A DNA stretch of 20,162 nucleotides from Candidatus Nanopelagicales bacterium (GTDB taxonomy: Bacteria; Actinomycetota; Actinomycetes; S36-B12), in the NCBI GenBank assembly GCA_023264215.1, contig JALQSY010000015.1:1-20162 (forward strand), read 5' to 3'. Positions 9,098 to 15,670 of the stretch are shown here, piece after piece. Made by a program: the position numbers and the translations under genes. Under the pieces are notes generated by a model, which saw only the letters and a list, made by a program, of their open reading frames with translations, was not told where the DNA came from and ran no database searches. The stretch's first letter is position 1. Each line of letters starts with the position of its first letter.

Positions 9098-9778
9098 TCA
9101 GCGCTCGCCCGAGCCGCCGCCGACCACACCGCGCGCTGACCTGCGACGTGAGGCGCGTGCCAGCCCGGAGAGGTCGCTGCCACGGTCGTTGACGTGCAAT
9201 ACCTGCGTGCTGCGCCGGGCATAGCGCACGACGGAGACCGACGCGGGATCGATGACGATTCGCTGGAAGGCGTCCAGGTGCATCCCCAGCGCGTCGGCGA
9301 CGATGGACTTGATGACGTCTCCGTGGCTGACGAGGACATAGACGGCACGATCGCCTAGTTCGGCGTTCCACTGGTGCACTGCCGCCAGGGCTCGGGCCTG
9401 CATGGCAGGGAGGGATTCGCCCTCGGGGAACGTGACGGAACTGGGCCGCTCCTGCACGTCCTTCCACAACGGCAGCTTCGCCAGGTCGGCGAGTGACCGG
9501 TTGGTCCATTCCCCGTAGCGGCACTCGCCCAGACGGTCATCCAGTGCGACGTCGGTCAGGCTCCTCTGCTGACTCACGATGGCCTCGGCCGTCTGGACGG
9601 TGCGCTCCAGAGGGCTTGCCACCACGGCGGCCAGGGGCAGCGCGGAGAGCCGGCGGGCGACGTCGCCGGCCTGCGCGATCCCGGTGTCGTCCAGATGGAC
9701 ACCGGGTGACCACCCGGCGAGGATGCCGCGGGCATTGGCCTCCGTGCGACCATGGCGCACGAGGATGGCTACGGGCAT
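9098..9778 (-). CDS. Histidine-phosphatase-superfamily protein, MSMEG_4193-type phosphomutase
   Basis: The protein (226 residues) has the histidine phosphatase fold: LVRHGRTEAN (6-15) with the phospho-accepting His9, SPLERTVQTA (55-64) with Arg59, GECRYGEW with the acidic Glu90, and VSHGDVIKS (150-158) with the second catalytic His152. The full active-site set suggests a working phosphatase or phosphomutase. The family is known as MSMEG_4193-type and travels with DUF3090 and SCO1664-like genes. The substrate is unknown. The extra upstream frame to 9892 is not supported; ATG at 9778 gives the standard MPVAILVRHG start and is preceded by the best promoter in the window. Divergent from corA. Confidence 0.9.
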   Translation of the reverse strand: MPVAILVRHGRTEANARGILAGWSPGVHLDDTGIAQAGDVARRLSALPLAAVVASPLERTVQTAEAIVSQQRSLTDVALDDRLGECRYGEWTNRSLADLAKLPLWKDVQERPSSVTFPEGESLPAMQARALAAVHQWNAELGDRAVYVLVSHGDVIKSIVADALGMHLDAFQRIVIDPASVSVVRYARRSTQVLHVNDRGSDLSGLARASRRRSARGVVGGGSGER

Positions 9779-9784
9779 GCGGCG

Positions 9785-9813
9785 ACCGTAGTCCCCCGAC
9801 TCCCCCGGCTCAA
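9785..9813 (-). promoter_or_regulatory. Promoter (-35 and -10) of the phosphomutase gene
   Basis: On the minus strand, TTGAGC (9808-9813) and TACGGT (9785-9790) are separated by 17 nt, the optimal sigma-70-type spacing. The -10 ends 6 nt before the ATG, so the mRNA should be leaderless. This is the clearest full promoter in the window and would drive the first gene of the trio. Confidence 0.6.
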
Positions 9814-9846
9814 GCGGGGCTGACGGGCCAGGCGAGGAGGCACGAC

Positions 9847-10842
9847 GTGATTCGCACGATGGGGTGCTACCACGATGGTCGACTGCGCGCACCGGCGACG
9901 GACAGTGCCCCGCGCAGCACGGACGACCTCGCGCGCCTTCGCCGCGACTGCGTCGACCCGACGGACTTCGCCTGGATCGACCTGAGCGATCCGACCCGCG
10001 AGGAGGTTGACATGGTGGCCGAGGCGTTCAGCCTCGAGCCGCTGCTCCTCGAGGACGCCACCTCCCGCCAGCAGCGCGCGAAGATCGAGATCAACGCGCA
10101 GGCGCTTTTCGTGCTGCTCAAGGTCCTCGAGTGGGTGGATGACACCTCCGACGTCGAGACGGGCCAGGTGGCCTGCTTCGTGGGGCGCGGCTACGCCATC
10201 ACCATCCGGGAGGGGCGCGCGGAGGACACCGACACGGTGGCCGAGCGGCTATCCGATCACCCCGAGCTGGCGCAGACCGGTCCGCTGTCGGTGTTCTGGG
10301 CCATCGCCGACGTCGCCGCCCGGCAGTACCTCGAGGTCGGCGAGGCCATCCAGTCCGACATCGAGGAGATCGAGCAGCAGGTCTTCTCCGATCAGCCCTC
10401 CCAGGCAGCGAACCGCATCTACCGGCTCAATCGCGAGAACATCGAGATGCGTCGAGCCGTGCAGCCCCTGCTGCCCGAGGCGCAGCGACTGGCGCAGGGA
10501 CCGAGCGACGCGGTGCCCGAGCCGTTGCGCCCCTACCTGCGGGACGTGGGCGACAACATGCTCCGTGCCGGCGACATGGTGGATGGCTTCGACTCGACCC
10601 TCATGACGATGCTCATGGCGAGCACAGCCCGGCAGGACCTGCTCCAGAACCGCGATATGCGCAAGATCTCCGCGTGGGCCGCGATCATCGCCGTCCCGAC
10701 GGCGATCGCGGGGATCTACGGCATGAACTTCGACGACATGCCCGAACTCCACTGGGCCTTCGGCTATCCCGCCGTCCTGCTCGCCATGGTCGGGATCTGC
10801 CTGCTCCTGTATCGGGGATTCAAGAAGTCCGGCTGGCTATAG
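9847..10842 (+). CDS. corA: CorA-family magnesium/divalent cation transporter
   Basis: This is an inner-membrane channel of the CorA family that imports Mg2+ (or Co2+/Ni2+) as a pentamer. The 331-residue protein has a large cytoplasmic N-terminal domain with a long helical stalk (about 155-270). It ends in two membrane helices (about 274-290 and 305-323) joined by the signature GMN (292-294) and an MPEL loop (298-301). The C-terminus is basic (RGFKKSGWL), as expected for the cytoplasmic end. GTG at 9847 is chosen because GAGGAGG lies at about 9834-9840; the open frame further upstream to 9493 is antisense to the phosphomutase gene. It converges on uppP with 3 nt between the stops. Confidence 0.95.
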   Translation: MIRTMGCYHDGRLRAPATDSAPRSTDDLARLRRDCVDPTDFAWIDLSDPTREEVDMVAEAFSLEPLLLEDATSRQQRAKIEINAQALFVLLKVLEWVDDTSDVETGQVACFVGRGYAITIREGRAEDTDTVAERLSDHPELAQTGPLSVFWAIADVAARQYLEVGEAIQSDIEEIEQQVFSDQPSQAANRIYRLNRENIEMRRAVQPLLPEAQRLAQGPSDAVPEPLRPYLRDVGDNMLRAGDMVDGFDSTLMTMLMASTARQDLLQNRDMRKISAWAAIIAVPTAIAGIYGMNFDDMPELHWAFGYPAVLLAMVGICLLLYRGFKKSGWL

Positions 10843-10845
10843 GCC

Positions 10846-11667
10846 CTACGTCGCGGCGATCGTCCCGGTGGCGAGGAGCGCCACGATGACGGCGGCCAGG
10901 CCCAGCCGGTAGAGCACGAAGGGCATGTACGAGCCGGTGCGCAGGTAGCGCAGCAGCCAGGCGATGACGGCGTAGCCGACCACGAAGGCGATCGCGGTCG
11001 CCACGATCGTCTGGCCCCAGGCGACCTGCGGGTCGTCCCCGATGCGCGTGGCCTCGTAGAACCCCGATCCGAGCACGGCCGGGATCGCCAGCAAGAAGGC
11101 GTACCTGGTCGCCGCCTCGCGGGTGAAGCCCAGGCTCAGGCCCATCGTGATCGTCGCGCCCGAGCGCGAGACGCCGGGGATGAGCGCGAGTGCTTGCGCC
11201 AGGCCGAGAAGGACAGCGTCGCGAGCCCGGAGACTGGAGATCTCGCGCTGCTTGCGCCCGAAGCGATCCGAGAGCCCGAGGAGGACACCGAACACCGCCA
11301 GCATGACCGCGGTGAGCCACAGGTTGCGCGCTACCGTCTCGATCTGCTCCGTGAAGGTCAGGCCCAAGATCACGATCGGGATCGTGCCGATGATGACGTA
11401 CCACCCCAGGAGAGCATCGTGGTCCCGGCGCAGCGAGCGATCCTTCAGGCTGCGCCCCCACGCCGTGAGGATCCGAGCGATGTCGCGCCGGAAGTAGATG
11501 AGGACCGCGGCCTCGGTGCCGATCTGGCTCACCGCCGTGAACGCCGCGCCCGGGTCCCCCCAGCCGAAGATCCGGGACAGCACCAGGATGTGGGCGCTGG
11601 AGGAGATGGGCAGGAACTCGGTGAGGCCCTGGATCACACCGAGGACGATCGCCTCGAACCACGTCAT
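10846..11667 (-). CDS. uppP: Undecaprenyl-diphosphatase UppP (BacA family)
   Basis: This integral membrane phosphatase recycles undecaprenyl diphosphate to the monophosphate lipid carrier for peptidoglycan and other envelope polymers, and confers bacitracin tolerance. The 273-residue protein is full length. It has the first catalytic motif GLTEFLPISSSAH (14-26, with Glu17 and His26), QIGTEAAV (48-55) and the second motif PGVSRSGAT (164-172, Arg168), with several hydrophobic helices. The N-terminus MTWFEAIVLGVIQGLTEF is standard for the family, supporting ATG at 11667, although I see neither a clear Shine-Dalgarno nor a start-proximal -10. The 36-nt gap behind the LLM oxidoreductase gene suggests co-transcription with it. 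Confidence 0.96.
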   Translation of the reverse strand: MTWFEAIVLGVIQGLTEFLPISSSAHILVLSRIFGWGDPGAAFTAVSQIGTEAAVLIYFRRDIARILTAWGRSLKDRSLRRDHDALLGWYVIIGTIPIVILGLTFTEQIETVARNLWLTAVMLAVFGVLLGLSDRFGRKQREISSLRARDAVLLGLAQALALIPGVSRSGATITMGLSLGFTREAATRYAFLLAIPAVLGSGFYEATRIGDDPQVAWGQTIVATAIAFVVGYAVIAWLLRYLRTGSYMPFVLYRLGLAAVIVALLATGTIAAT

Positions 11668-11703
11668 GGCGTCAGCCGCTGTCGCCCCGAGTGCGCCATT
11701 GGC

Positions 11704-12756
11704 CTACGCCTCGGCGAGACCTGCCTGAGCGACGAGCTCGGGCAGAAGTCGCAGGGTCTCCAGCCGCTGGTCGAGGTTGCCGTAATAGCTCGCCACGGTG
11801 AGCGTCGTGACTCCGGCGTTCGCATAGGCCGTGAGACGCTCGGCGATCGCATCGGGCGGCCCGATCAGGGCGGTGCGTTGGATGAACTCCAGCGGGACGG
11901 CCGCGGCAGCGCCGGCGTAGTCCTTGGCCAGGTACAGGTCCTGGATGCGCGCCGCGGCTTCGGCGTAGCCCATCCGCACGGCGAGGGCGTTGTAGAAGTT
12001 CTTCTCCCGCGATCCCATGCCGCCGATGTACAGCGCGCAGTAGGCGCGGACCGGCTCCGCGCACGCTTCGATGTCGTCTCCGATGACGACCGGCACGGTG
12101 GGCACGATGTCGAAGCCCTCCATGCTCAGACCGGCCTTGTCCCGACCAGTGCGGATGTGCCCGAGGAGCTCGCCGGCATGGTCGGGGTCGAAGAAGATCG
12201 CCAGCCAGCCATCGGCGATCTCGCCGGCCAGCTCGAGATTGCGCGGTCCCACCGCGGCGAGGTAGATCGGGATGCGCTCGCGCACCGGGTGCACGGTGAG
12301 CGTGAGCGCCTTGCCTGGACCGTCCGGCAGCGGCAGAGTGAAGAACTCCCCGGAGTAGGTCAGCCGCTCGCGTGCCAGGGCCTTGCGCACGATGTCGACG
12401 TACTCGCGCGTGCGCGTCAGCGGCTTGTCGAAGCGGACGCCGTGCCAGCCCTCGGAGACCTGCGGCCCGGAGACCCCGAGCCCGAGGCGGAATCTCCCCC
12501 CGGACAGCGTGTCCAAGGTAGCCGCGGTCATCGCGGTGTTGGCCGGCGTGCGACCGGGGATCTGGAAGATGGCCGACCCGACGTCGATGCGCTCGGTCTG
12601 GGCCGCGACCCACGACAGGACCGTCGCCGCATCCGAGCCGTACGCCTCGGCGGCCCAGACCACGGCGTAGCCGAGCTGATCCGCGACCCGCGCCATCTCG
12701 AGGTTCTCGGCGTCGTTGCCCGCTCCCCAGTACCCGAGGTTGAGTCCCAGGTGCAT
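11704..12756 (-). CDS. LLM-class F420-dependent oxidoreductase
   Basis: This luciferase-like monooxygenase-fold protein (350 residues) belongs to a branch that in actinobacteria normally uses the deazaflavin F420. It starts MHLGLNLGYWGAGNDAENLE, followed by VVWAAEAYGSDAATVLSW (about 33-50), SAIFQIPGRTPANTAMTAATLDTLSGGRFRLGLGVSGPQV (written here as its parts IPGRTPANTAMTAATLD and GGRFRLGLGVSG) and a late IYLAAVGPRNLELAGEIADG segment. The substrate is not predictable; relatives include dehydrogenases and reductases of alcohols and xenobiotics. ATG at 12756 has GGGAGGG a few bases upstream; the open frame extends to 12822 but without family sequence. It implies F420 synthesis elsewhere in the genome. 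It is divergent from the AKR-like gene. Confidence 0.9.
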   Translation of the reverse strand: MHLGLNLGYWGAGNDAENLEMARVADQLGYAVVWAAEAYGSDAATVLSWVAAQTERIDVGSAIFQIPGRTPANTAMTAATLDTLSGGRFRLGLGVSGPQVSEGWHGVRFDKPLTRTREYVDIVRKALARERLTYSGEFFTLPLPDGPGKALTLTVHPVRERIPIYLAAVGPRNLELAGEIADGWLAIFFDPDHAGELLGHIRTGRDKAGLSMEGFDIVPTVPVVIGDDIEACAEPVRAYCALYIGGMGSREKNFYNALAVRMGYAEAAARIQDLYLAKDYAGAAAAVPLEFIQRTALIGPPDAIAERLTAYANAGVTTLTVASYYGNLDQRLETLRLLPELVAQAGLAEA

Positions 12757-12811
12757 CGGCCCTCCCGAAGTCCTAGCGCGGTCGGTGGCATCGACGCGCG
12801 CGTGTCGAGCG

Positions 12812-12817
12812 AGCCTA
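12812..12817 (-). promoter_or_regulatory. Putative -10 box of the LLM oxidoreductase gene
   Basis: TAGGCT on the minus strand lies 55 nt before the ATG and leaves a leader with a GGGAGGG ribosome site. An alternative closer hexamer, TAGGAC, lacks the final T. No clear -35. Confidence 0.3.
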
Positions 12818-12835
12818 TCCACCCCCCGCGATGGC

Positions 12836-12841
12836 TAGGTT
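12836..12841 (+). promoter_or_regulatory. Putative -10 box giving a leaderless AKR-like transcript
   Basis: TAGGTT on the plus strand ends exactly 6 nt before the GTG at 12848, which has no Shine-Dalgarno. It shares the 91-nt divergent gap with the LLM gene promoter. Confidence 0.5.
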
Positions 12842-12847
12842 GCCCAC

Positions 12848-13795
12848 GTGGAGACGCGGCGGCTGGGCGGTACCGGGGCCAGCGTGGGAGTCGTGGGCCT
12901 CGGCGCCGCGACGTGGGGCCGAGGGACCGACCGAGAGGAGGCGCGGCGCCAGGTCCACATGCTCGTCGATGCGGGGGGAAACCTCATCGACGTCGATCCG
13001 GAGTCGACCGATCCGGGCATCGCCCACGACGCGATCGTGGCCTCGGGTGCTCGCAGGGACGCCTTCGTGTCCCTGCGGCTTGCGGCGAGCGCGTCGCGAG
13101 GCGCCCTGCTCTCGCGCCTCGACGCGGCGATCGCGGCGACGGGAGTCGAGCACGCCGACCTGTGGCTGGTCGAGGGCTGGGCCGGCGGCACGCCCTGGGG
13201 TGAACTCGTCTCGGCCTTGGCGATTGCCCAGCAGACGGGGCGGGCGATGTACGTCGGCCTCGTGCCCGCCGAACCCTGGCAGGCCTCGCTCGTGGCGGGT
13301 GCGCTCGCATCGCATGCGGATCGTTCCGATCTCGCTGCCCTGTGCATTCCTTACTCGCTGCTCGATGTCGCGACCGCTCGTCCCTACGCCGACATCGCGG
13401 ACGCGCTGTCTGTCGGGCTCATCGGCGCCTGGCCCCTCGCGGGCGGCGTGCTCACCGGCAAGTACCGGCATGCGACTCCCCCGGATTCGCGGGGTGCCGG
13501 TGAGCGCCACGCCGAGCGGATGCACCACTACCGCGAGCCATGGGCGCGACCCGTCGTCGACGGGCTGTGCGCAGCGGGCGAGGGCCTGGGCATCCCGGCC
13601 GCCTCAGCCGCCCTGGCATGGGTGCGCGAGCGCCCCCGTGTCTGCGCCACGCTCGTCGGTGCGCGCACGACCCATCAGTGGAAGGCAGCCTTGGACAGTG
13701 CCCAGGTCGTCTTGCCGTCCGAGATCCGTCACGTCCTCGACGAAGTCGCCGCGCAGGCCGTCGCCGTCGGGGAGAATGGTCCGGACGTCGGGTGA
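12848..13795 (+). CDS. Aldo/keto-reductase-fold protein with an altered active site
   Basis: The 315-residue protein follows the aldo/keto reductase layout: the opening RRLGGTGASVGVVGLGAATW (N-terminal hairpin and first strand), EARRQVHMLVDAGGNLIDVD (30-50), a lagging IPYSLLDVATARPYADIADA, the LAGGVLTGKYR loop and the C-terminal cofactor-binding segment TLVGARTTHQW. However, the usual catalytic tetrad Asp-Tyr-Lys-His is not visible. Asp48 is present, but the Tyr position falls in DPEST, the Lys position in FVSLRL and the His position in LWLVEGW. It may bind NADP(H) without standard reductase chemistry, or use other residues. GTG at 12848 fits a leaderless start. DUF5703 follows 37 nt downstream. 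Confidence 0.8.
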   Translation: METRRLGGTGASVGVVGLGAATWGRGTDREEARRQVHMLVDAGGNLIDVDPESTDPGIAHDAIVASGARRDAFVSLRLAASASRGALLSRLDAAIAATGVEHADLWLVEGWAGGTPWGELVSALAIAQQTGRAMYVGLVPAEPWQASLVAGALASHADRSDLAALCIPYSLLDVATARPYADIADALSVGLIGAWPLAGGVLTGKYRHATPPDSRGAGERHAERMHHYREPWARPVVDGLCAAGEGLGIPAASAALAWVRERPRVCATLVGARTTHQWKAALDSAQVVLPSEIRHVLDEVAAQAVAVGENGPDVG

Positions 13796-13832
13796 CGGAC
13801 GGGAAGCAGAAGCCCTTCGACCGAGGAGGACC

Positions 13833-14024
13833 ATGCCGCGCGCATCGACCTACGAGTTCCGCAAGGTGTCCCTGCCCAGGTCCACGACTCGCGATGTCGC
13901 ACGCAGCGTTCTCACCGAGTATGCGGAGTACGGGCACTGGGAGCTCGCTCGCGTGCGCGTCTACCCCGACGGCCGGCGCACCGCCTGGCTGAAGCGCCGC
14001 GTCATGCGCGTCAATCGCACTTAG
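13833..14024 (+). CDS. DUF5703 family small protein
   Basis: This is a 63-residue basic protein. TYEFRKVSLPRSTTRD and EYAEYGHWELARVRVYPDG followed by a run of basic residues match the actinobacterial DUF5703 family, whose function is unknown. A strong GAGGAGG (13823-13829) marks ATG at 13833. The frame is open much further upstream, but only as a shadow of the AKR-like gene. It is probably co-transcribed with that gene. Its TAG is interlocked with the TAA of the convergent M20 peptidase gene in a TTAG tetranucleotide. Confidence 0.85.
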   Translation: MPRASTYEFRKVSLPRSTTRDVARSVLTEYAEYGHWELARVRVYPDGRRTAWLKRRVMRVNRT

Positions 14025-15358
14025 GCAAGCCGCCACAGTCGGTCGAGGGCGCGAACCCCGAACGCGACCGCGTCGATGGGCACGCGCTCATCGACGCCGT
14101 GGAACAGCGCCGTGAAGTCCAGGTCGGGCGGCAACTGCAGGGGCGAGAAGCCGTAGCCCTGGATGCCCAGGCGCGAGAACGCCTTCGCATCCGTCCCCGC
14201 CGACAGGATGTACGGCGCGACCACCGAGCCAGGGTCCTCGCCCTCGATCGCGGCGATCATCGCCGCCACCAGCGGCACCTCGAACGGAGCCTCGAGCGCG
14301 ACATCATGGTTGATGAACTCGCGGCGGACGCGCGGGCCGAGCAGGCGGTCGATCTCGCCGAGGAAGGCGTGCTCCTCCCCCGGGACGTAGCGTCCGTCGA
14401 TGACCGCGCTGGCGTCCGCGGGGATGACATTGGCCTTGTAGCCGGCCTGCAGCATGGTCGGGTTCGCCGTGTTGCGCGTCCCCGCTCCGATGAAGCGCGC
14501 TGCCGGGCCGAGCTGGCGGGCGAGCTCCTGCGTGTCCTCGAGCTCGAGCTCGACGCCGAAGGCCTCGCCGATCGCGGCGACCATGTGCCGCGCTGATGGC
14601 GAGAGCTGCACGGGCCATCGGTGCTCAGCGACCCGGGTCACCGCCGCCGCGATCTCGGCCACCGCGTTCTCGGCCGCGATGGCCGAGCCGTGACCCGCCA
14701 CGCCTTCTGCGACCAGGCGCATCCAGGCGATTCCCTTCTCGGCCGTCTGGATCAGGTACAGCCGACGCTGGTCGGGCAGCGTGAGGGAGAAGCCGCCGAC
14801 CTCGCTGACCCCCTCGGTGACGTTGTCGAGCATGTCGGGGCGGTTGTCGACGATCCAGTGCGATCCATGCTGGCCACCGGCCTCCTCGTCGGGGATGAAG
14901 AGCAGCACGAGATCGCGGTCGGGTGTGCGGCCAGCACGAGCCCAGGACCGCGCCAGCGCCAGCAGCATCGCGTCCATGTCCTTCATGTCGACGGCGCCGC
15001 GACCCCACACCATGCCGTCGAGGATCTCTCCGGAGAAGGGCGGCACGCGCCAGTGGGAGGCCTGCGCGGGAACCACGTCCAGATGCCCGTGCATCAGCAG
15101 TGCCGGCCGCGACGGGTCGCCGCCCGGGATGCGTGCGACGACACCCTGCCTGCGCGAGGACGTCGTGCTGAAGCGCTCCGCCTCCAGCCCGACCTCGGTC
15201 AGCAGGGCCTCCACGTACTCGGCGGCCGCGGCCTCCCCGGGTCCGCCGTCCGTGCCGTCGTTGCTCGTGTCGAAGCGGATGAGGTCTTGCAGGATCTGCA
15301 CGACCTCCGCCTCGGCGGCCGCAGCCTCCGGGCTCGTCGCCTCGCCAGTCGCGTCCAC
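14021..15358 (-). CDS. M20-family zinc metallopeptidase (dipeptidase/deacylase-like)
   Basis: This is a cytoplasmic di-zinc hydrolase of 445 residues that probably cleaves dipeptides or N-acyl amino acids; the substrate is open. The metal-binding set is complete: MHGHLDVVPA (89-98, His92 and catalytic Asp94), GAVDMKD (bridging Asp124), IPDEEAGG (Glu158 catalytic, Glu159 ligand), a candidate third acidic ligand at Glu186, and the last histidine at about 420 in LFHGVDERVP. The dimerisation domain lies between about 205 and 320. The frame is open up to 15418, but GTG at 15358 lies 6 nt after CAGGAT, fitting the leaderless pattern with one mismatch. There is no signal peptide. Its 3' end overlaps DUF5703 by 4 nt. 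Confidence 0.92.
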   Translation of the reverse strand: MDATGEATSPEAAAAEAEVVQILQDLIRFDTSNDGTDGGPGEAAAAEYVEALLTEVGLEAERFSTTSSRRQGVVARIPGGDPSRPALLMHGHLDVVPAQASHWRVPPFSGEILDGMVWGRGAVDMKDMDAMLLALARSWARAGRTPDRDLVLLFIPDEEAGGQHGSHWIVDNRPDMLDNVTEGVSEVGGFSLTLPDQRRLYLIQTAEKGIAWMRLVAEGVAGHGSAIAAENAVAEIAAAVTRVAEHRWPVQLSPSARHMVAAIGEAFGVELELEDTQELARQLGPAARFIGAGTRNTANPTMLQAGYKANVIPADASAVIDGRYVPGEEHAFLGEIDRLLGPRVRREFINHDVALEAPFEVPLVAAMIAAIEGEDPGSVVAPYILSAGTDAKAFSRLGIQGYGFSPLQLPPDLDFTALFHGVDERVPIDAVAFGVRALDRLWRLA

Positions 15359-15364
15359 ACCGAC

Positions 15365-15370
15365 ATCCTG
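15365..15370 (-). promoter_or_regulatory. Possible -10 box of the M20 peptidase gene
   Basis: CAGGAT on the minus strand ends 6 nt before GTG 15358. It departs from TANNNT at the first base, but the spacing matches the leaderless starts elsewhere in the window. It could also act as a weak Shine-Dalgarno. Confidence 0.3.
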
Positions 15371-15409
15371 CCCTGCCCAGGCGCGTGGTGGCAGCCCTCG
15401 GCGTGTTGT

Positions 15410-15415
15410 TATCCT
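15410..15415 (+). promoter_or_regulatory. Possible -10 box of tRNA-Leu
   Basis: TATCCT on the plus strand lies 48 nt before the mature tRNA 5' end in the M20/tRNA divergent gap, leaving a plausible RNase P-processed leader. No clear -35 at 16-18 nt. Assigned by position only. Confidence 0.3.
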
Positions 15416-15463
15416 CACCGTCGGCGATCGGGTCGTGTCCCCTCACGGTCAGGTCTCCACCAC

Positions 15464-15547
15464 GTCCGGGTGGCGGAATTGGCAGACGCGCTAGCTTGAG
15501 GTGCTAGTGCCCGCAAGGGCATGGGGGTTCAAGTCCCCCCTCGGACA
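15464..15547 (+). tRNA. tRNA-Leu (anticodon GAG)
   Basis: This is an 84-nt class II tRNA. The acceptor stem pairs 15464-15470 (GTCCGGG) with 15540-15546 (CTCGGAC), including one G-T pair, followed by discriminator A15547. The anticodon stem CTAGC/GCTAG encloses TTGAGGT, with anticodon GAG at 15498-15500, reading CUC and CUU. The long variable arm TGCCCGCAAGGGCA is typical of tRNA-Leu, and the T arm is GGGGG-TTCAAGT-CCCCC. CCA is not encoded, so it must be added after transcription. Confidence 0.97.
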
Positions 15548-15555
15548 CGCACGTG

Positions 15556-15573
15556 GGAGCGCTCAACCGCTCC
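15556..15573 (+). terminator. Possible hairpin downstream of tRNA-Leu
   Basis: GGAGCG (15556-15561) pairs with CGCTCC (15568-15573) around a 6-nt loop, beginning 8 nt after the tRNA. There is no T-run after it, so it is a weak terminator candidate or simply a 3' processing boundary. The rest of the 123-nt gap before the next gene holds only that gene's promoter and ribosome site. Confidence 0.3.
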
Positions 15574-15607
15574 GCGGAATATGCCATCACCGGTGAGGTC
15601 GAAGTAC

Positions 15608-15636
15608 CTGTCGGCCGGGCGCACGACTGCTAGCGT
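15608..15636 (+). promoter_or_regulatory. Putative promoter of the acyl-CoA ligase gene
   Basis: CTGTCG (15608-15613) and TAGCGT (15631-15636) are separated by 17 nt on the plus strand. The -10 lies 34 nt before the ATG, leaving a short leader with the ribosome site GAGGTGG. Confidence 0.4.
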
Positions 15637-15670
15637 CCGGTCCTGACGAGGCCGTACGAGGTGGCGCCCC

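Noticed and set aside
9493..9846. Upstream extension of CorA to 449 residues
   Set aside because: The extension is antisense to the phosphomutase gene. A strong Shine-Dalgarno at 9834-9840 marks GTG 9847 instead.
11194..13203. A 669-codon plus-strand open frame across uppP, the LLM gene and the AKR-like gene
   Set aside because: It is antisense to, or out of frame with, three well-supported genes. It has the Arg/Gly/His-rich composition of a high-GC shadow and no recognisable motif.
15464..15547. Absence of an encoded CCA on tRNA-Leu as an oddity
   Set aside because: Many actinobacterial tRNAs lack encoded CCA. All stems pair correctly, so this is ordinary.
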